64,000 nucleotides of DNA from Kitasatospora humi (lineage in GTDB: Bacteria > Actinomycetota > Actinomycetes > Streptomycetales > Streptomycetaceae). The DNA lies in assembly GCF_020907985.1 (NCBI RefSeq), contig NZ_JAJJPA010000037.1:1-64000 (forward strand). The letters run 5' to 3'. This document shows positions 29,027 to 37,312 of this stretch, in pieces. The notes under the pieces were generated by a model. It was not told where the DNA came from and ran no database searches. It saw only the letters and a program-made list of their open reading frames with translations. A program made the translations under genes and the position numbers. The stretch's first letter is position 1, and every line of letters begins with the position of its first letter.

Positions 29027-29629
29027 ATGGCCCTTGCCGCCGCCCCGCTCACGTCCCGTCCGGTGCTGGCCGACCTGCTGCCCGCCGCCGACACCCGCCT
29101 CGGTGCGGCGCTGCGCGAGCTGGCCCTGGTGGGCGGCGGCGCCGCGCTCACCGGCCTGGCCGCGCAGTTCTCGGTGCCGGTGCCGGGCTCGCCGGTGCCG
29201 GTGACCGGGCAGACGTTCGCCGCGCTGCTTGTCGGCACGGCCCTCGGGGCCCGCCGGGGCGCCGCCGCGCTCGCCGTCTACCTGCTGGCCGGGGTGGCGG
29301 GTCTGCCCTGGTTCGCCGGGGGCAGCTCGGGCTGGGCGATGCCCTCCTTCGGCTACGTGCTGGGCTTCGTGCTGGCCGCCGCGCTCACCGGCCTGCTGGC
29401 CCGGCGCGGCGCCGACCGCGGCCCGCTGCGCACCGCCGGCGTGATGGTGCTCGGCAACCTGACCATCTACGCGGTCGGCGTGCCCTACCTGGCCGCCGCG
29501 CTGCACGTCCCGCTCGCCAAGGCGGCCGACCTGGGCCTCTACCCGTACCTGGTGGGCGACGCGCTGAAGACGGCGGTCGCGATGGGCGCGCTGCCGCTGG
29601 CCTGGAAGCTGCTGGGCAAGCGGGCCTGA
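29027..29629 (+). CDS. bioY: Biotin transporter BioY (ECF S-component)
   Basis: The 200-residue membrane protein has about six helices and the BioY signature (VPVPGSPVPVTGQTFAALLVG; LAGVAGLPWFAGGSSG; YLVGDALKTAVA). It is the substrate-capture subunit for biotin uptake; no bioMN genes adjoin, so it works alone or with a shared ECF module. ATG at 29027 follows TTTGGAGG. An upstream in-frame TTG at 29015 is not needed. Confidence 0.92.
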   Translation: MALAAAPLTSRPVLADLLPAADTRLGAALRELALVGGGAALTGLAAQFSVPVPGSPVPVTGQTFAALLVGTALGARRGAAALAVYLLAGVAGLPWFAGGSSGWAMPSFGYVLGFVLAAALTGLLARRGADRGPLRTAGVMVLGNLTIYAVGVPYLAAALHVPLAKAADLGLYPYLVGDALKTAVAMGALPLAWKLLGKRA

Positions 29630-29689
29630 CCTGACGTGGTGCCGGGGGCTTCGGCGGCACCGGTGCCGCGGCGTGCCAGACTCATGGCC

Positions 29690-30178
29690 ATGCGCGTTTA
29701 CCTGGGTTCCGACCACGCCGGATACGAACTGAAGAACCACCTCGTCGAGTGGCTGACCAAGGCCGGCCACGAGCCGATCGACTGCGGCCCGCACATCTAC
29801 GACGCCGAGGACGACTACCCGCCGTTCTGCCTGCGGGCCGCCGAGCGCACCGCGGCCGACCCGGAGGCGCTGGGCATCGTGATCGGCGGCTCGGGCAACG
29901 GCGAGCAGATCGCCGCCAACAAGGTCAAGGGCGTGCGGGCCGCCCTCGCCTGGAGCGAGCAGACCGCCGCCCTCGGCCGTGAGCACAACAACGCCAATGT
30001 GATCAGCATCGGCGGCCGGATGCACACGGTCGAGGAGGCGACCAAGTTCGTCGAGATCTTCCTCGCCACCCCGTACAGCAACGAGCCCCGGCACACCCGC
30101 CGGATCGAGATGCTCGACACCTACGAGGCCACCGGCGAGCTGCCCCCCATCCCGGCCCACCACCCGCAGCAGGGCTGA
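29690..30178 (+). CDS. rpiB: Ribose-5-phosphate isomerase B
   Basis: The 162-residue RpiB/LacAB-fold enzyme interconverts ribose 5-phosphate and ribulose 5-phosphate. MRVYLGSDHAGYELK and GIVIGGSGNGEQIAANKVKG carry the substrate and anion loops. The second position of the latter is GSGNGE rather than the common GTGxG with Cys, as in mycobacterial RpiB, which uses Glu as base. The length equals the mycobacterial enzyme with start at 29690; ATG at 29684 is also possible. CAGACT seven bases upstream may be a -10 of a leaderless message. Confidence 0.92.
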   Translation: MRVYLGSDHAGYELKNHLVEWLTKAGHEPIDCGPHIYDAEDDYPPFCLRAAERTAADPEALGIVIGGSGNGEQIAANKVKGVRAALAWSEQTAALGREHNNANVISIGGRMHTVEEATKFVEIFLATPYSNEPRHTRRIEMLDTYEATGELPPIPAHHPQQG

Positions 30179-30184
30179 GCCACC

Positions 30185-30207
30185 AGGGAGCCCCTGCCGG
30201 GCTCCCT
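30185..30207. terminator. Terminator between rpiB and the acetyltransferase gene
   Basis: Perfect 9-bp stem AGGGAGCCC/GGGCTCCCT with a 5-nt loop between convergent genes. Confidence 0.7.
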
Positions 30208-30221
30208 CAGCGCCCTGGCCG

Positions 30222-31511
30222 TCAGAAGTTGTGCGGCAGCCAGGGCGCCACCGCCCAGCCGAACGCCGCCGAGGCCTCGGCGAGGGCGCCGGGGCGCAGC
30301 TCCCGGACCAGCCCGGCCGCCGCCAGCGCGGCCAGCGAGACGCCGCCCAGGTACGCCGAGCCCAGCTCGCGCACCGGCAGGGCCAGCTCGGCCGGCGCCT
30401 CGGTCGGCTCGCAGGCGGCCGGCTTCTCGGGCCCGGCGGCATGCAGGTGCCAGCGCCCGGTGTTCCACGGGCAGAACTCGTCCGTCACCTCCAGCACCAG
30501 GTCCACCGGCGCCGCGTAGTGCCGGGAGCGCAGTGCGTCGCCGACCTCCACCAGCCGGACGAAGAGCGCGTCCGACAGCTGCGAGCGCAGCCGCCGCGGG
30601 TCGGAGACCAGGTGCAGCAGCGGGTCGTCCACCGGGAGGTTGGCCGCCACCACCGTGTCGGTCAGGTCCAGGTCCAGCAGGTACGCCCAGAGCGCCGCCC
30701 GTGCGCCGGGATCGGACGCCAGCAGCTCGCGCACCCGCACCTCGCCGGCCGGTCCGGCGTGCTCCCAGCTCATCCGGGTGGAGTAGCGGGCGAAGCCGAG
30801 CAGGGTGCCGTTCACCCGGTCCTCGGCCAGCACGCACTGCAGCGGCGTGTGGCCCTCGCGCTCGCTCGCCGGGTCCAGCAGCGGCAACCGCTCCCAGCCG
30901 GGCAGCCGGGCCACCATCCCCGGGCGCAGCGGCACCAGCTCGCCGTAGAGCCGCTCGCAGGCCGGCGACGCCGTCACCGGGTCGGCCAGCCGCAGGCGGA
31001 TCCGGCCGTCCTCGGGGCGTTCCACCCGGACCCGGGCGCGCTCCATGCTGACCCCGAGCTTCCAGGTGGCCAGGCCGTAGCCGTAGCGGCCGTAGATGGC
31101 CGGCTCGGAGGCCGTCAGCACCGCCAGCGACTCGCCGCGCTCGTGCACCTCGTCCAGCTGATGGCGCATCAGCGCGGTGAGCACCCCGCGCCGCCGGTGG
31201 GTGGGCAGGACCCCGACCATGGTCACCCCGGCGGCGGGCAGCAGCGCGCCGCCCGGCACCGCCACCCGGAACGAGTAGGCGCCGGCCCCGCCGACCGCGA
31301 GGTCGCCGTCCCACACCCCCAGCGAACGGTCGACCTCGGTCAGCGCCTGCCACAGGCCGCGGCGCTCCGGGCTCTCGTCGGCGCCGAAGGCCACCTCCAG
31401 CGCGTCGTACCAGGCGTCCCACTCGGCGGCCTTGAGCGTCCGCAGGGACAGCACGTCGTGGTCGGCAGCGGAACCGGCAGCCGAGGAACGGGCATCCGAG
31501 GACTGTGTCAT
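30222..31511 (-). CDS. Eis-like GNAT family N-acetyltransferase
   Basis: The 429-residue protein matches the Eis layout. The first GNAT domain has the acetyl-CoA loop (VGVLPTHRRRGVLTALMRHQLDEVHERGE), followed by YGRYGYGLATWKLG, a second degenerate GNAT domain, and an SCP2-like C-terminal domain (ELGSAYLGGVSLAALAAAGLVREL). Eis enzymes acetylate aminoglycosides at several positions or protein lysines; which applies here is unknown. The start codon lies inside a perfect 18-bp palindrome, suggesting repression at the start site. Confidence 0.87.
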   Translation of the reverse strand: MTQSSDARSSAAGSAADHDVLSLRTLKAAEWDAWYDALEVAFGADESPERRGLWQALTEVDRSLGVWDGDLAVGGAGAYSFRVAVPGGALLPAAGVTMVGVLPTHRRRGVLTALMRHQLDEVHERGESLAVLTASEPAIYGRYGYGLATWKLGVSMERARVRVERPEDGRIRLRLADPVTASPACERLYGELVPLRPGMVARLPGWERLPLLDPASEREGHTPLQCVLAEDRVNGTLLGFARYSTRMSWEHAGPAGEVRVRELLASDPGARAALWAYLLDLDLTDTVVAANLPVDDPLLHLVSDPRRLRSQLSDALFVRLVEVGDALRSRHYAAPVDLVLEVTDEFCPWNTGRWHLHAAGPEKPAACEPTEAPAELALPVRELGSAYLGGVSLAALAAAGLVRELRPGALAEASAAFGWAVAPWLPHNF

Positions 31512-31520
31512 ATGACACAG
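31503..31520. promoter_or_regulatory. 18-bp perfect palindrome over the eis-like start codon
   Basis: CTGTGTCATATGACACAG is a perfect palindrome that includes the ATG of the reverse-strand acetyltransferase gene. It looks like a dimeric repressor operator (MarR/TetR/GntR class); the repressor gene is not adjacent. Confidence 0.5.
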
Positions 31521-31746
31521 CTACCACTCGCACACGCGTGCCGCGAGCCCTTCCGGTCGTGCGGCGCGCGGGCGCGGGCCCGCAACCCCCGGCGCGCCAG
31601 GTGCGGTGAGCGCCCCAACTCGCTTCCCGAGCAGGCCTGGTGGGCCGCCGGCGGCCCGGTACGCCCGGCCGAAATCGTGCGCCCCGGCGGCGCTCAGGTG
31701 AACGGCCGTCGACGCGACCGGCCCCCGCTGGATAGGCTCGGGGCCC

Positions 31747-32970
31747 ATGGCTGGCAGCACACCGGGCTCCAGGCCCCAGACGAGTGCGAACGGGGCGGCC
31801 CCCGCGGACCCCCTGACGGCCCGGTTGCGCAAGCGCCTCTACCGGGCCCGCCGCACCCTGCGCCGGACCGGGGTGGACTACTTCCGCGGCGACGGCGCCG
31901 ACTGGCTGGCCTTCACCGTGCTGCTGCTCCTGGTGCCGCTGCTGGTCACCCTCAACGTCTGGCTGCCCGCCTGGGTGCCGCCCACCGCGCTGGTGCTGCC
32001 GATCCTGGCCGGCTCACTGCTGCTGCGCCCGGTCTCGCTGGTGCTGCTCTACGCCACGGCGGCGCTCGGCCTGTCCACCGAGTCGGTGATCCACAGCGGT
32101 GAGCGGGCCGCCAGTGACCGCCCGGAGGCCTATGTCTTCGGCGTGACCCCCGGTGCCGCCCTGGTGGTCGGCGCGGTGGGGGTGGCCGGGCTGCTGCTCG
32201 CCCAGTTCCGCAGCCGGGTCGGGGTGCCCTGGCGCAGTGGCGGCTCGATGCTCTTCGACCTGCGCGAGCGGCTCAAGGTGCAGAGCAAGGTGCCGGACCT
32301 GCCCACCGGTTGGCACGCCGACATGTCGCTGCGCCCGGCGGGCGGCCAGTCGTTCTCCGGTGACTTCGTGGTGGCGGCCCGCACCGGGCCGGGGCGGCGG
32401 ATGCTGGAAGTCGTGCTGGCCGACGTCTCGGGCAAGGGCATGGACGCCGGTTCCCGGGCGCTGCTGCTCTCCGGGGCCTTCGGGGGGCTGCTCGGCTCGC
32501 TGCCACCGCACGACTTCCTGCCGGCGGCCAACGGCTACCTCCTCCGGCAGGACTGGGAGGAGGGCTTCGCCAGCGCCGTCCACCTGGCCCTGGACCTGGA
32601 CACGGGGGAGTACGAGCTGCTGTCGGCCGGCCATCTGCCGGGCATGCAGCGGCTCGGCGGGGCCGGGCGCTGGGAGAGCAAGGAGGCCACCGAGGGGCCG
32701 CTGCTGGGCCTCTACGACGGCGCCAAGTTCGAAGGGGTGCGCGGCCGCCTCGGCCCCGGTGACGTGCTGATGCTCTGCACCGACGGGATGGTCGAGGCGC
32801 CGGGCCGGGACTTGGCCGAGGGCATGGACCGGTTGATGGGCGAGGCGGACCGGCTGGTGGCCGGGGGTCAGCTGGGGCGGGACAGCGGCGGCGCGGCGGG
32901 CCGCCTGATCGAGACGGTGGCCAAGGACATCAACGACGACCGCGCGGTGCTGCTGCTCTGGCGGCGCTGA
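31747..32970 (+). CDS. Membrane PP2C-type (SpoIIE/RsbU) serine/threonine phosphatase
   Basis: The 407-residue protein has a basic N-terminus, three to four membrane segments (residues ~55-160) and a SpoIIE-type PP2C domain (residues ~175-405) with metal-binding Asp motifs: GGQSFSGDFV, VLADVSGKGMDAG, LMLCTDGMVEA and NDDRAVLLLW. Such phosphatases dephosphorylate anti-anti-sigma factors in stress signalling. No sigma, anti-sigma or STAS gene is adjacent. A TAGGCT hexamer eight bases before the ATG suggests a leaderless transcript. Confidence 0.87.
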   Translation: MAGSTPGSRPQTSANGAAPADPLTARLRKRLYRARRTLRRTGVDYFRGDGADWLAFTVLLLLVPLLVTLNVWLPAWVPPTALVLPILAGSLLLRPVSLVLLYATAALGLSTESVIHSGERAASDRPEAYVFGVTPGAALVVGAVGVAGLLLAQFRSRVGVPWRSGGSMLFDLRERLKVQSKVPDLPTGWHADMSLRPAGGQSFSGDFVVAARTGPGRRMLEVVLADVSGKGMDAGSRALLLSGAFGGLLGSLPPHDFLPAANGYLLRQDWEEGFASAVHLALDLDTGEYELLSAGHLPGMQRLGGAGRWESKEATEGPLLGLYDGAKFEGVRGRLGPGDVLMLCTDGMVEAPGRDLAEGMDRLMGEADRLVAGGQLGRDSGGAAGRLIETVAKDINDDRAVLLLWRR

Positions 32971-33353
32971 GGCCCGGGTCGGCCCACCGACGCTCAAGCG
33001 GACGCACACGTGGATGTCAATGGCCAGTGGTGATCTTCGGCCAATCTCTCGGACGGCGGCGGGCCGGCGGTGCGTCCACGAACGGCCCGGTCGGACACCC
33101 CCGGTCGACGGGCCGTCAGGTCCGGTCGGCTATCGTCTCGGTCGGCGGAAACTCGTCCCACATCGCAGGACTTTTGGCACGGGTCACTGGCAAGTCCTTT
33201 ACGCAGTCGGCACGGTCGACCACACTGAGTCCGGGCGGGACTGGCCGGATCTCGGGGGCAATCGGGTGTGCTTGGGGCCGACGGGTGCCGCCTGGGGGAC
33301 CTTCGGGCAGGCCGTGGTCCGTTCCGCCACGACATGTGAGGAAGTGAGTCCGG
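32971..33353. other. 383-bp region without a gene
   Basis: No reading frame with codon usage like the neighbours was found on either strand. The stretch around 33165-33215 (aggacttttggcacgggtca) is locally AT-richer and may hold the promoter of the small membrane protein gene, which would give a 5' leader of more than 130 nt. No riboswitch class was recognised. Confidence 0.4.
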
Positions 33354-33551
33354 GTGGCACTCTCCGTCTCTGCGCTGGTCCTGTTCGGCGTGATGATGAT
33401 CATCTTCATCCGCTCCGGGGCCATCAAGTGGCCGCACGCCATCGTGGCCACGCTCTTCGGCTTCATGCTCAACCAGTCGACCCAGCTGTCGAAGCCGATC
33501 CAGGACTTCCTCACCTCGGTCGCCAACACGCTGGGCAAGATGACCAACTGA
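33354..33551 (+). CDS. Small membrane protein of unknown function
   Basis: A 65-residue protein with two hydrophobic segments, residues ~2-20 (LSVSALVLFGVMMIIFIRSG) and ~27-42, and an amphipathic tail (STQLSKPIQDFLTSVANTLGK). GTG at 33354 follows GAGGAA. It resembles small conserved streptomycete membrane proteins I have no name for. The function is unknown. Confidence 0.65.
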   Translation: MALSVSALVLFGVMMIIFIRSGAIKWPHAIVATLFGFMLNQSTQLSKPIQDFLTSVANTLGKMTN

Positions 33552-33569
33552 CCCGGTGCCGGGGCGGTG

Positions 33570-34379
33570 TCACTGCCCCGCCCGGCGGGCCTGCCACCAA
33601 CGGCTGAGCCGGCCGCGCCGGACGGTCCGGGGGTCGGCCTCCGCCTGCGCCGGCTCGGCACTGGCGAGGGCCACCGGCTCGGCCTCGGCGGTGCGCACCG
33701 CCGCCAGGGTGCTGCCCTCGGCGGTCAGCAGCACGAAGAGCCGCGCCCAGCAGAAGCGTTCGGCGCGCGGCCAGTCCAGTGCGCCCAGCGCCCGGGAGGC
33801 GGCGGGGCAGACCGTGCCGTTCACCCTGACCTCGGCCACCTCGTCGCCGGTCCGGCCGCCGAAGAAGAGCTTCACGCCGTTCAGTCGCGAATCGGTCAGC
33901 TCCGGGGCGAGTGCCGGAGCCAGCTCCGGCAGCAGCTCGTGCCCGCCCAGCCAGTCGGTCAGCCGCGCGCTCTGGAACCCGAAGACGGTGGCCGGCCCCT
34001 GCACCGCGTGCCACCCGGGCAGCTCGGCGACGCGGCGGTGGTCGCCGTAGCGGCCCCGGTGGTCCAGCAGCTCGACCACGGCGGCCGCGGTGGTGCCGGC
34101 CCACATCCGCACCGCGCTGTCCAGCTTCTCGGTCTCGGTGGTGCCCAGGCCCGCCGCGCAGTCCCAGATCACCGGTGCGTCGGCGCTGCCCAGCCGCAGC
34201 ACGAACCCGAGGTCCACGTGCCCGCTGCCGCCGCCCTCCCCGGCGTGCTCGCGGATCGCCACAGCGGTGGTCCCGGGGCCGCGCACCACCGCGCCGTCGA
34301 TGGTGAACTCCCGGTCGTAGCGAGCCATTTCCCGCACCACGCCGCGCTGTATGACCGACAGCCGCTGCTCGGCGTCCAC
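33570..34379 (-). CDS. DUF6348 family protein
   Basis: A 269-residue soluble protein recognised as the streptomycete DUF6348 type (HVDLGFVLRLGSADAPVIWDCAAGLGTTETEKLDSAVRMW). The function is unknown. GTG at 34379 is preceded by GAGGGAGGG; ATG at 34325 is an alternative that would remove the first 18 residues. It ends with a basic tail and is convergent with the small membrane protein gene. Confidence 0.72.
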   Translation of the reverse strand: MDAEQRLSVIQRGVVREMARYDREFTIDGAVVRGPGTTAVAIREHAGEGGGSGHVDLGFVLRLGSADAPVIWDCAAGLGTTETEKLDSAVRMWAGTTAAAVVELLDHRGRYGDHRRVAELPGWHAVQGPATVFGFQSARLTDWLGGHELLPELAPALAPELTDSRLNGVKLFFGGRTGDEVAEVRVNGTVCPAASRALGALDWPRAERFCWARLFVLLTAEGSTLAAVRTAEAEPVALASAEPAQAEADPRTVRRGRLSRWWQARRAGQ

Positions 34380-34507
34380 CGCCCCGCCCTCCCTCGCCCC
34401 GATCGAACGTCTGTCGAGGCTAGCGGGGTGGAGCCGCGATGTTCCAGTTGTGAACGGCCTGGTGGCGCGCGGTCCGGCGGCCGGCTCCGGCGGCTCCCGC
34501 GGACGCC

Positions 34508-34539
34508 GACGGCCCCGGCTCGTGGGAGCCGGGGCCGTC
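34508..34539. terminator. Terminator downstream of tRNA-Gly
   Basis: Perfect 14-bp stem GACGGCCCCGGCTC/GAGCCGGGGCCGTC with a GTGG loop, located just beyond the 3' end of the reverse-strand tRNA. Confidence 0.75.
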
Positions 34540-34548
34540 GCGGTGAAG

Positions 34549-34619
34549 AGCGGGTGACGAGAATCGAACTCGCGTGACTAGTTTGGAAGACTAGGGCTCT
34601 ACCATTGAGCTACACCCGC
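34549..34619 (-). tRNA. tRNA-Gly (anticodon TCC)
   Basis: A 71-nt cloverleaf read on the reverse strand: acceptor GCGGGTG/CACCCGC, D arm AGCTCAATGGTAGAGC, anticodon stem CTAGT/ACTAG with loop CTTCCAA (anticodon TCC), and T arm with GTTCGATTC. CCA is not encoded. It is divergent from tRNA-Pro. Confidence 0.95.
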
Positions 34620-34718
34620 CGGTCCGTGTGGACGGGGAACAGCGTACCCGATCCGGTGGGCTGTCGAATATCTGCGAACCGACGATCGACGCCGTGTACG
34701 CTCTCTCTCGCGTGAATG

Positions 34719-34795
34719 CGGGGTGTGGCGCAGTTTGGTAGCGCGTCCGCTTTGGGAGCGGAAGGTCGTCGGTTCGAATCCGGTCACCCCGACCA
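34719..34795 (+). tRNA. tRNA-Pro (anticodon TGG)
   Basis: A 77-nt cloverleaf: acceptor CGGGGTG/CACCCCG, anticodon loop TTTGGGA (anticodon TGG), T loop GTTCGAATC, and encoded CCA at 34793-34795. It lies 237 bp before tig. No duplicated 3' end that would mark an integration site was found elsewhere in the window. Confidence 0.95.
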
Positions 34796-35032
34796 GTCGG
34801 TTTCGTGGTACCCGGTAGGATGGTTCGCTGGTGGTTCTGGCTCTCGGGCCGACCGCCCAGGGTGACAGAGTCCCCAAGCAGCCCCCTAGCCGGGGCCGGG
34901 TCGCTCGCCGTCCACCCCGTACGGGAGATGCCGCACCAGGTGGCTCATCACCCGTCTGCCCGGCCCGCGGCCCCGCGAGGGACTCGGTCCGGACCAGACA
35001 AGCCGACCGCAAGCCCCATAGGAGACCTAACC

Positions 35033-36445
35033 GTGAAGAGCGCCGTCGAGACTCTGAACCCGACCCGGGTTCGACTCACCGTCGAGGTGCCCTTCGAGGA
35101 GCTCAAGCCCAGCCTCGACGCGGCGTACAAGAAGATCAACCAGCAGGTCACGGTTCCCGGCTTCCGGAAGGGCAAGATCCCGAACCGGGTCATCGACCAG
35201 CGGTTCGGCCGCGCCGCCGTGCTGGAGGAGACCGTCAACGACGCTCTCCCGCGCTTCTACACGCAGGCCGTCGACGAGAACAAGGTCGAGGTCCTCGGTC
35301 AGCCCGACATCACGGACATCAAGGGCGTCGAGGACCTCGACGCCAACGGCCTGACCTTCACCGCCGAGGTGGACGTCCGTCCGGAGATCACCCTCCCCGA
35401 CTTCGCGGAGATCTCGGTCGAGGTCGAGGCCATCGAGGTGACCGACGAGGACGTCGAGAAGTCGCTGGAGCAGCTGCGCGAGCGCTTCTCCTCGGTCAAG
35501 GACGTGGAGCGCGCCGCCGCCGCCGGTGACATCGTCGTGGTGGACCTGGAGGCCAAGGTCGACGGTGAGGTGCCGGAGGACGGCACCGCCACCGGCGTGA
35601 GCTACGAGATCGGCTCCGGCCGCCTGCTGGACGGCATCGACGAGGCCGTCACCGGCCTGTCGGCCGGCGAGTCGAAGACCTTCACCACCGAGCTCAAGGG
35701 CGGCTCCCAGGCCGGCAAGAGCTCCGAGGTGACGGTCACCGTCACCGCGGTCCAGGAGAAGGAGCTGCCCGAGCTGGACGACGAGTTCGCCCAGCTGGCC
35801 AGCGAGTTCGACACCCTGGAGGAGCTGCGCGCCGACTCGCGCAAGCGCCTGGGCCGGATGAAGGAGTTCGACCAGGCCACCCAGGCCCAGGAGAAGGTCC
35901 TCGACGCCCTGCTCGAGAAGATCGAGATCGAGTTCCCGGAGAAGCTCCTCAAGGACGAGATCGAGACCCGCAAGCACAACCTGGAGCACCACCAGCTGCA
36001 GCCGATGGGCCAGACGCTGGAGGGCTACCTCGCCGCCCAGGGCAAGACCCTCGAGGAGTTCGACGCGGACACCGAGGAGCAGGCCAAGAAGGGCATCAAG
36101 ACCCAGTTCGTGCTGGACGAGATCGTGGCCAAGGAGGAGGTCGGCGTCGACCAGCAGGAGCTCACCGAGCACCTGATCCGCCGCGCCGCCGGCTCCGGCC
36201 TGACCCCGGACCAGTTCGCCCAGCAGATCGTCTCCAACCAGCAGGTTCCGCTGCTGGTCGGCGAGGTCGCCCGGGGCAAGGCGCTGGCCCTGGTCGTCGA
36301 GGCCGCCACGGTGACCGACAGCAACGGCGAGGTCGTGAACTTCGACGAGGACGAGGAGGAGGCCGCCGAGGCCACCACCGAGGCCGCCGCCGAGGAGACC
36401 ACCGAGGCCGCCGCCGAGGAGGGCACCGAGTCGACCGAGGCCTGA
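35033..36445 (+). CDS. tig: Trigger factor (ribosome-associated chaperone/PPIase)
   Basis: The 470-residue chaperone has the ribosome-binding domain with signature GFRKGKIP (PGFRKGKIPNRVIDQRFG), the FKBP-like PPIase domain in the middle (residues ~150-240) and a helical C-terminal domain. The C-terminus ends in an acidic Glu/Ala-Thr tail made of repeats such as EAAAEETTEAAAEE. GTG at 35033 follows AGGAGA. It precedes clpP1 and clpP2-clpX, the common tig-clp cluster, but a terminator separates it from clpP1. Confidence 0.96.
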   Translation: MKSAVETLNPTRVRLTVEVPFEELKPSLDAAYKKINQQVTVPGFRKGKIPNRVIDQRFGRAAVLEETVNDALPRFYTQAVDENKVEVLGQPDITDIKGVEDLDANGLTFTAEVDVRPEITLPDFAEISVEVEAIEVTDEDVEKSLEQLRERFSSVKDVERAAAAGDIVVVDLEAKVDGEVPEDGTATGVSYEIGSGRLLDGIDEAVTGLSAGESKTFTTELKGGSQAGKSSEVTVTVTAVQEKELPELDDEFAQLASEFDTLEELRADSRKRLGRMKEFDQATQAQEKVLDALLEKIEIEFPEKLLKDEIETRKHNLEHHQLQPMGQTLEGYLAAQGKTLEEFDADTEEQAKKGIKTQFVLDEIVAKEEVGVDQQELTEHLIRRAAGSGLTPDQFAQQIVSNQQVPLLVGEVARGKALALVVEAATVTDSNGEVVNFDEDEEEAAEATTEAAAEETTEAAAEEGTESTEA

Positions 36446-36469
36446 GCCCGGTCGCCACGTAACGCCTGG

Positions 36470-36502
36470 ACGGGCCCGGACGCAGCACGCGTCCGGGCCC
36501 GT
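36470..36502. terminator. tig terminator
   Basis: Perfect 14-bp stem ACGGGCCCGGACGC/GCGTCCGGGCCCGT with a 5-nt loop after tig. Confidence 0.8.
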
Positions 36503-36521
36503 TCCCGTACCCCGGCACCTG

Positions 36522-36535
36522 CGCTCACAGCGAAC
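36522..36535 (-). promoter_or_regulatory. ClgR box upstream of clpP1
   Basis: Read on the reverse strand the sequence is GTTCGC-TGTGA-GCG, an exact match to the ClgR consensus GTTCGC-N5-GCG described for Streptomyces clpP1 and lon promoters. It lies 83 bp before the clpP1 start, a suitable activator position. Confidence 0.7.
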
Positions 36536-36617
36536 AGTTCTGTGTGAGGGATTTCCGGACTCCGCCTGGGCGTTAGGGTCGACGAAAGCAAGCTAAACCG
36601 ACTGAGCAGGTGGCTAA

Positions 36618-37256
36618 GTGACGTTCCCGCAGATTCAGATGCCTGGCCTGATGACGCCGCGCGCGGCCGGTGGTGACGTGCTCGGCGGCCTGGGCGACCA
36701 GGTGTACAACCGGCTGCTCGGGGAGCGCATCATCTTCCTCGGCCAGCAGGTCGACGACGACATCGCCAACAAGATCACCGCCCAGCTCCTCCTCCTGGCC
36801 GCCGAGCCGGAGAAGGACATCTACCTGTACATCAACTCCCCGGGCGGCTCGATCACGGCCGGCATGGCGATCTACGACACCATGCAGTACATCAAGAACG
36901 ACGTGGTCACCATCGCGATGGGCATGGCCGCCTCGATGGGCCAGTTCCTGCTGACCGCGGGCACCCCGGGCAAGCGCTTCGCGCTGCCGAACGCCGAGAT
37001 CCTGATGCACCAGCCGTCGGCGGGCCTGGGTGGCTCCGCGACCGACATCCGGATCCAGGCGGAGCAGCTGCTCCGGATGAAGCGCCGGATGTCCGAGCTG
37101 ATCGCGCACCACAGCGGTCAGACCTTCGACCAGATCACCAAGGACTCCGACCGCGACCGCTGGTTCACCGCCGACGAGGCGAAGGCCTACGGTCTGATCG
37201 ACGACATCATGCACAGCGCCGCGGATGTTCCCGGCGGCGGCGGCACCGGCGCCTGA
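36618..37256 (+). CDS. clpP1: ATP-dependent Clp protease proteolytic subunit 1
   Basis: The 212-residue serine protease subunit has the catalytic triad S106 (MGMAASMGQF), H131 (LMHQPS) and D180 (KDSDRD), inferred from spacing identical to E. coli ClpP. It forms a barrel with ClpP2 and degrades substrates fed by ClpX or ClpC. GTG at 36618 is used. It is followed after 56 bp by clpP2 with no terminator. A ClgR box upstream predicts ClgR-dependent induction. Confidence 0.95.
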   Translation: MTFPQIQMPGLMTPRAAGGDVLGGLGDQVYNRLLGERIIFLGQQVDDDIANKITAQLLLLAAEPEKDIYLYINSPGGSITAGMAIYDTMQYIKNDVVTIAMGMAASMGQFLLTAGTPGKRFALPNAEILMHQPSAGLGGSATDIRIQAEQLLRMKRRMSELIAHHSGQTFDQITKDSDRDRWFTADEAKAYGLIDDIMHSAADVPGGGGTGA

Positions 37257-37312
37257 GCGCCCTGGCCGAGCACCCCACCACGTCGGAAACGCATCCGGAG
37301 GACCAACCCGCC

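Noticed and set aside
34549..34795. tRNA-Gly or tRNA-Pro as the attachment site of the accessory element
   Set aside because: They lie more than 20 kb from the accessory region in core DNA, and no duplicated tRNA 3' end was found near 55 kb.
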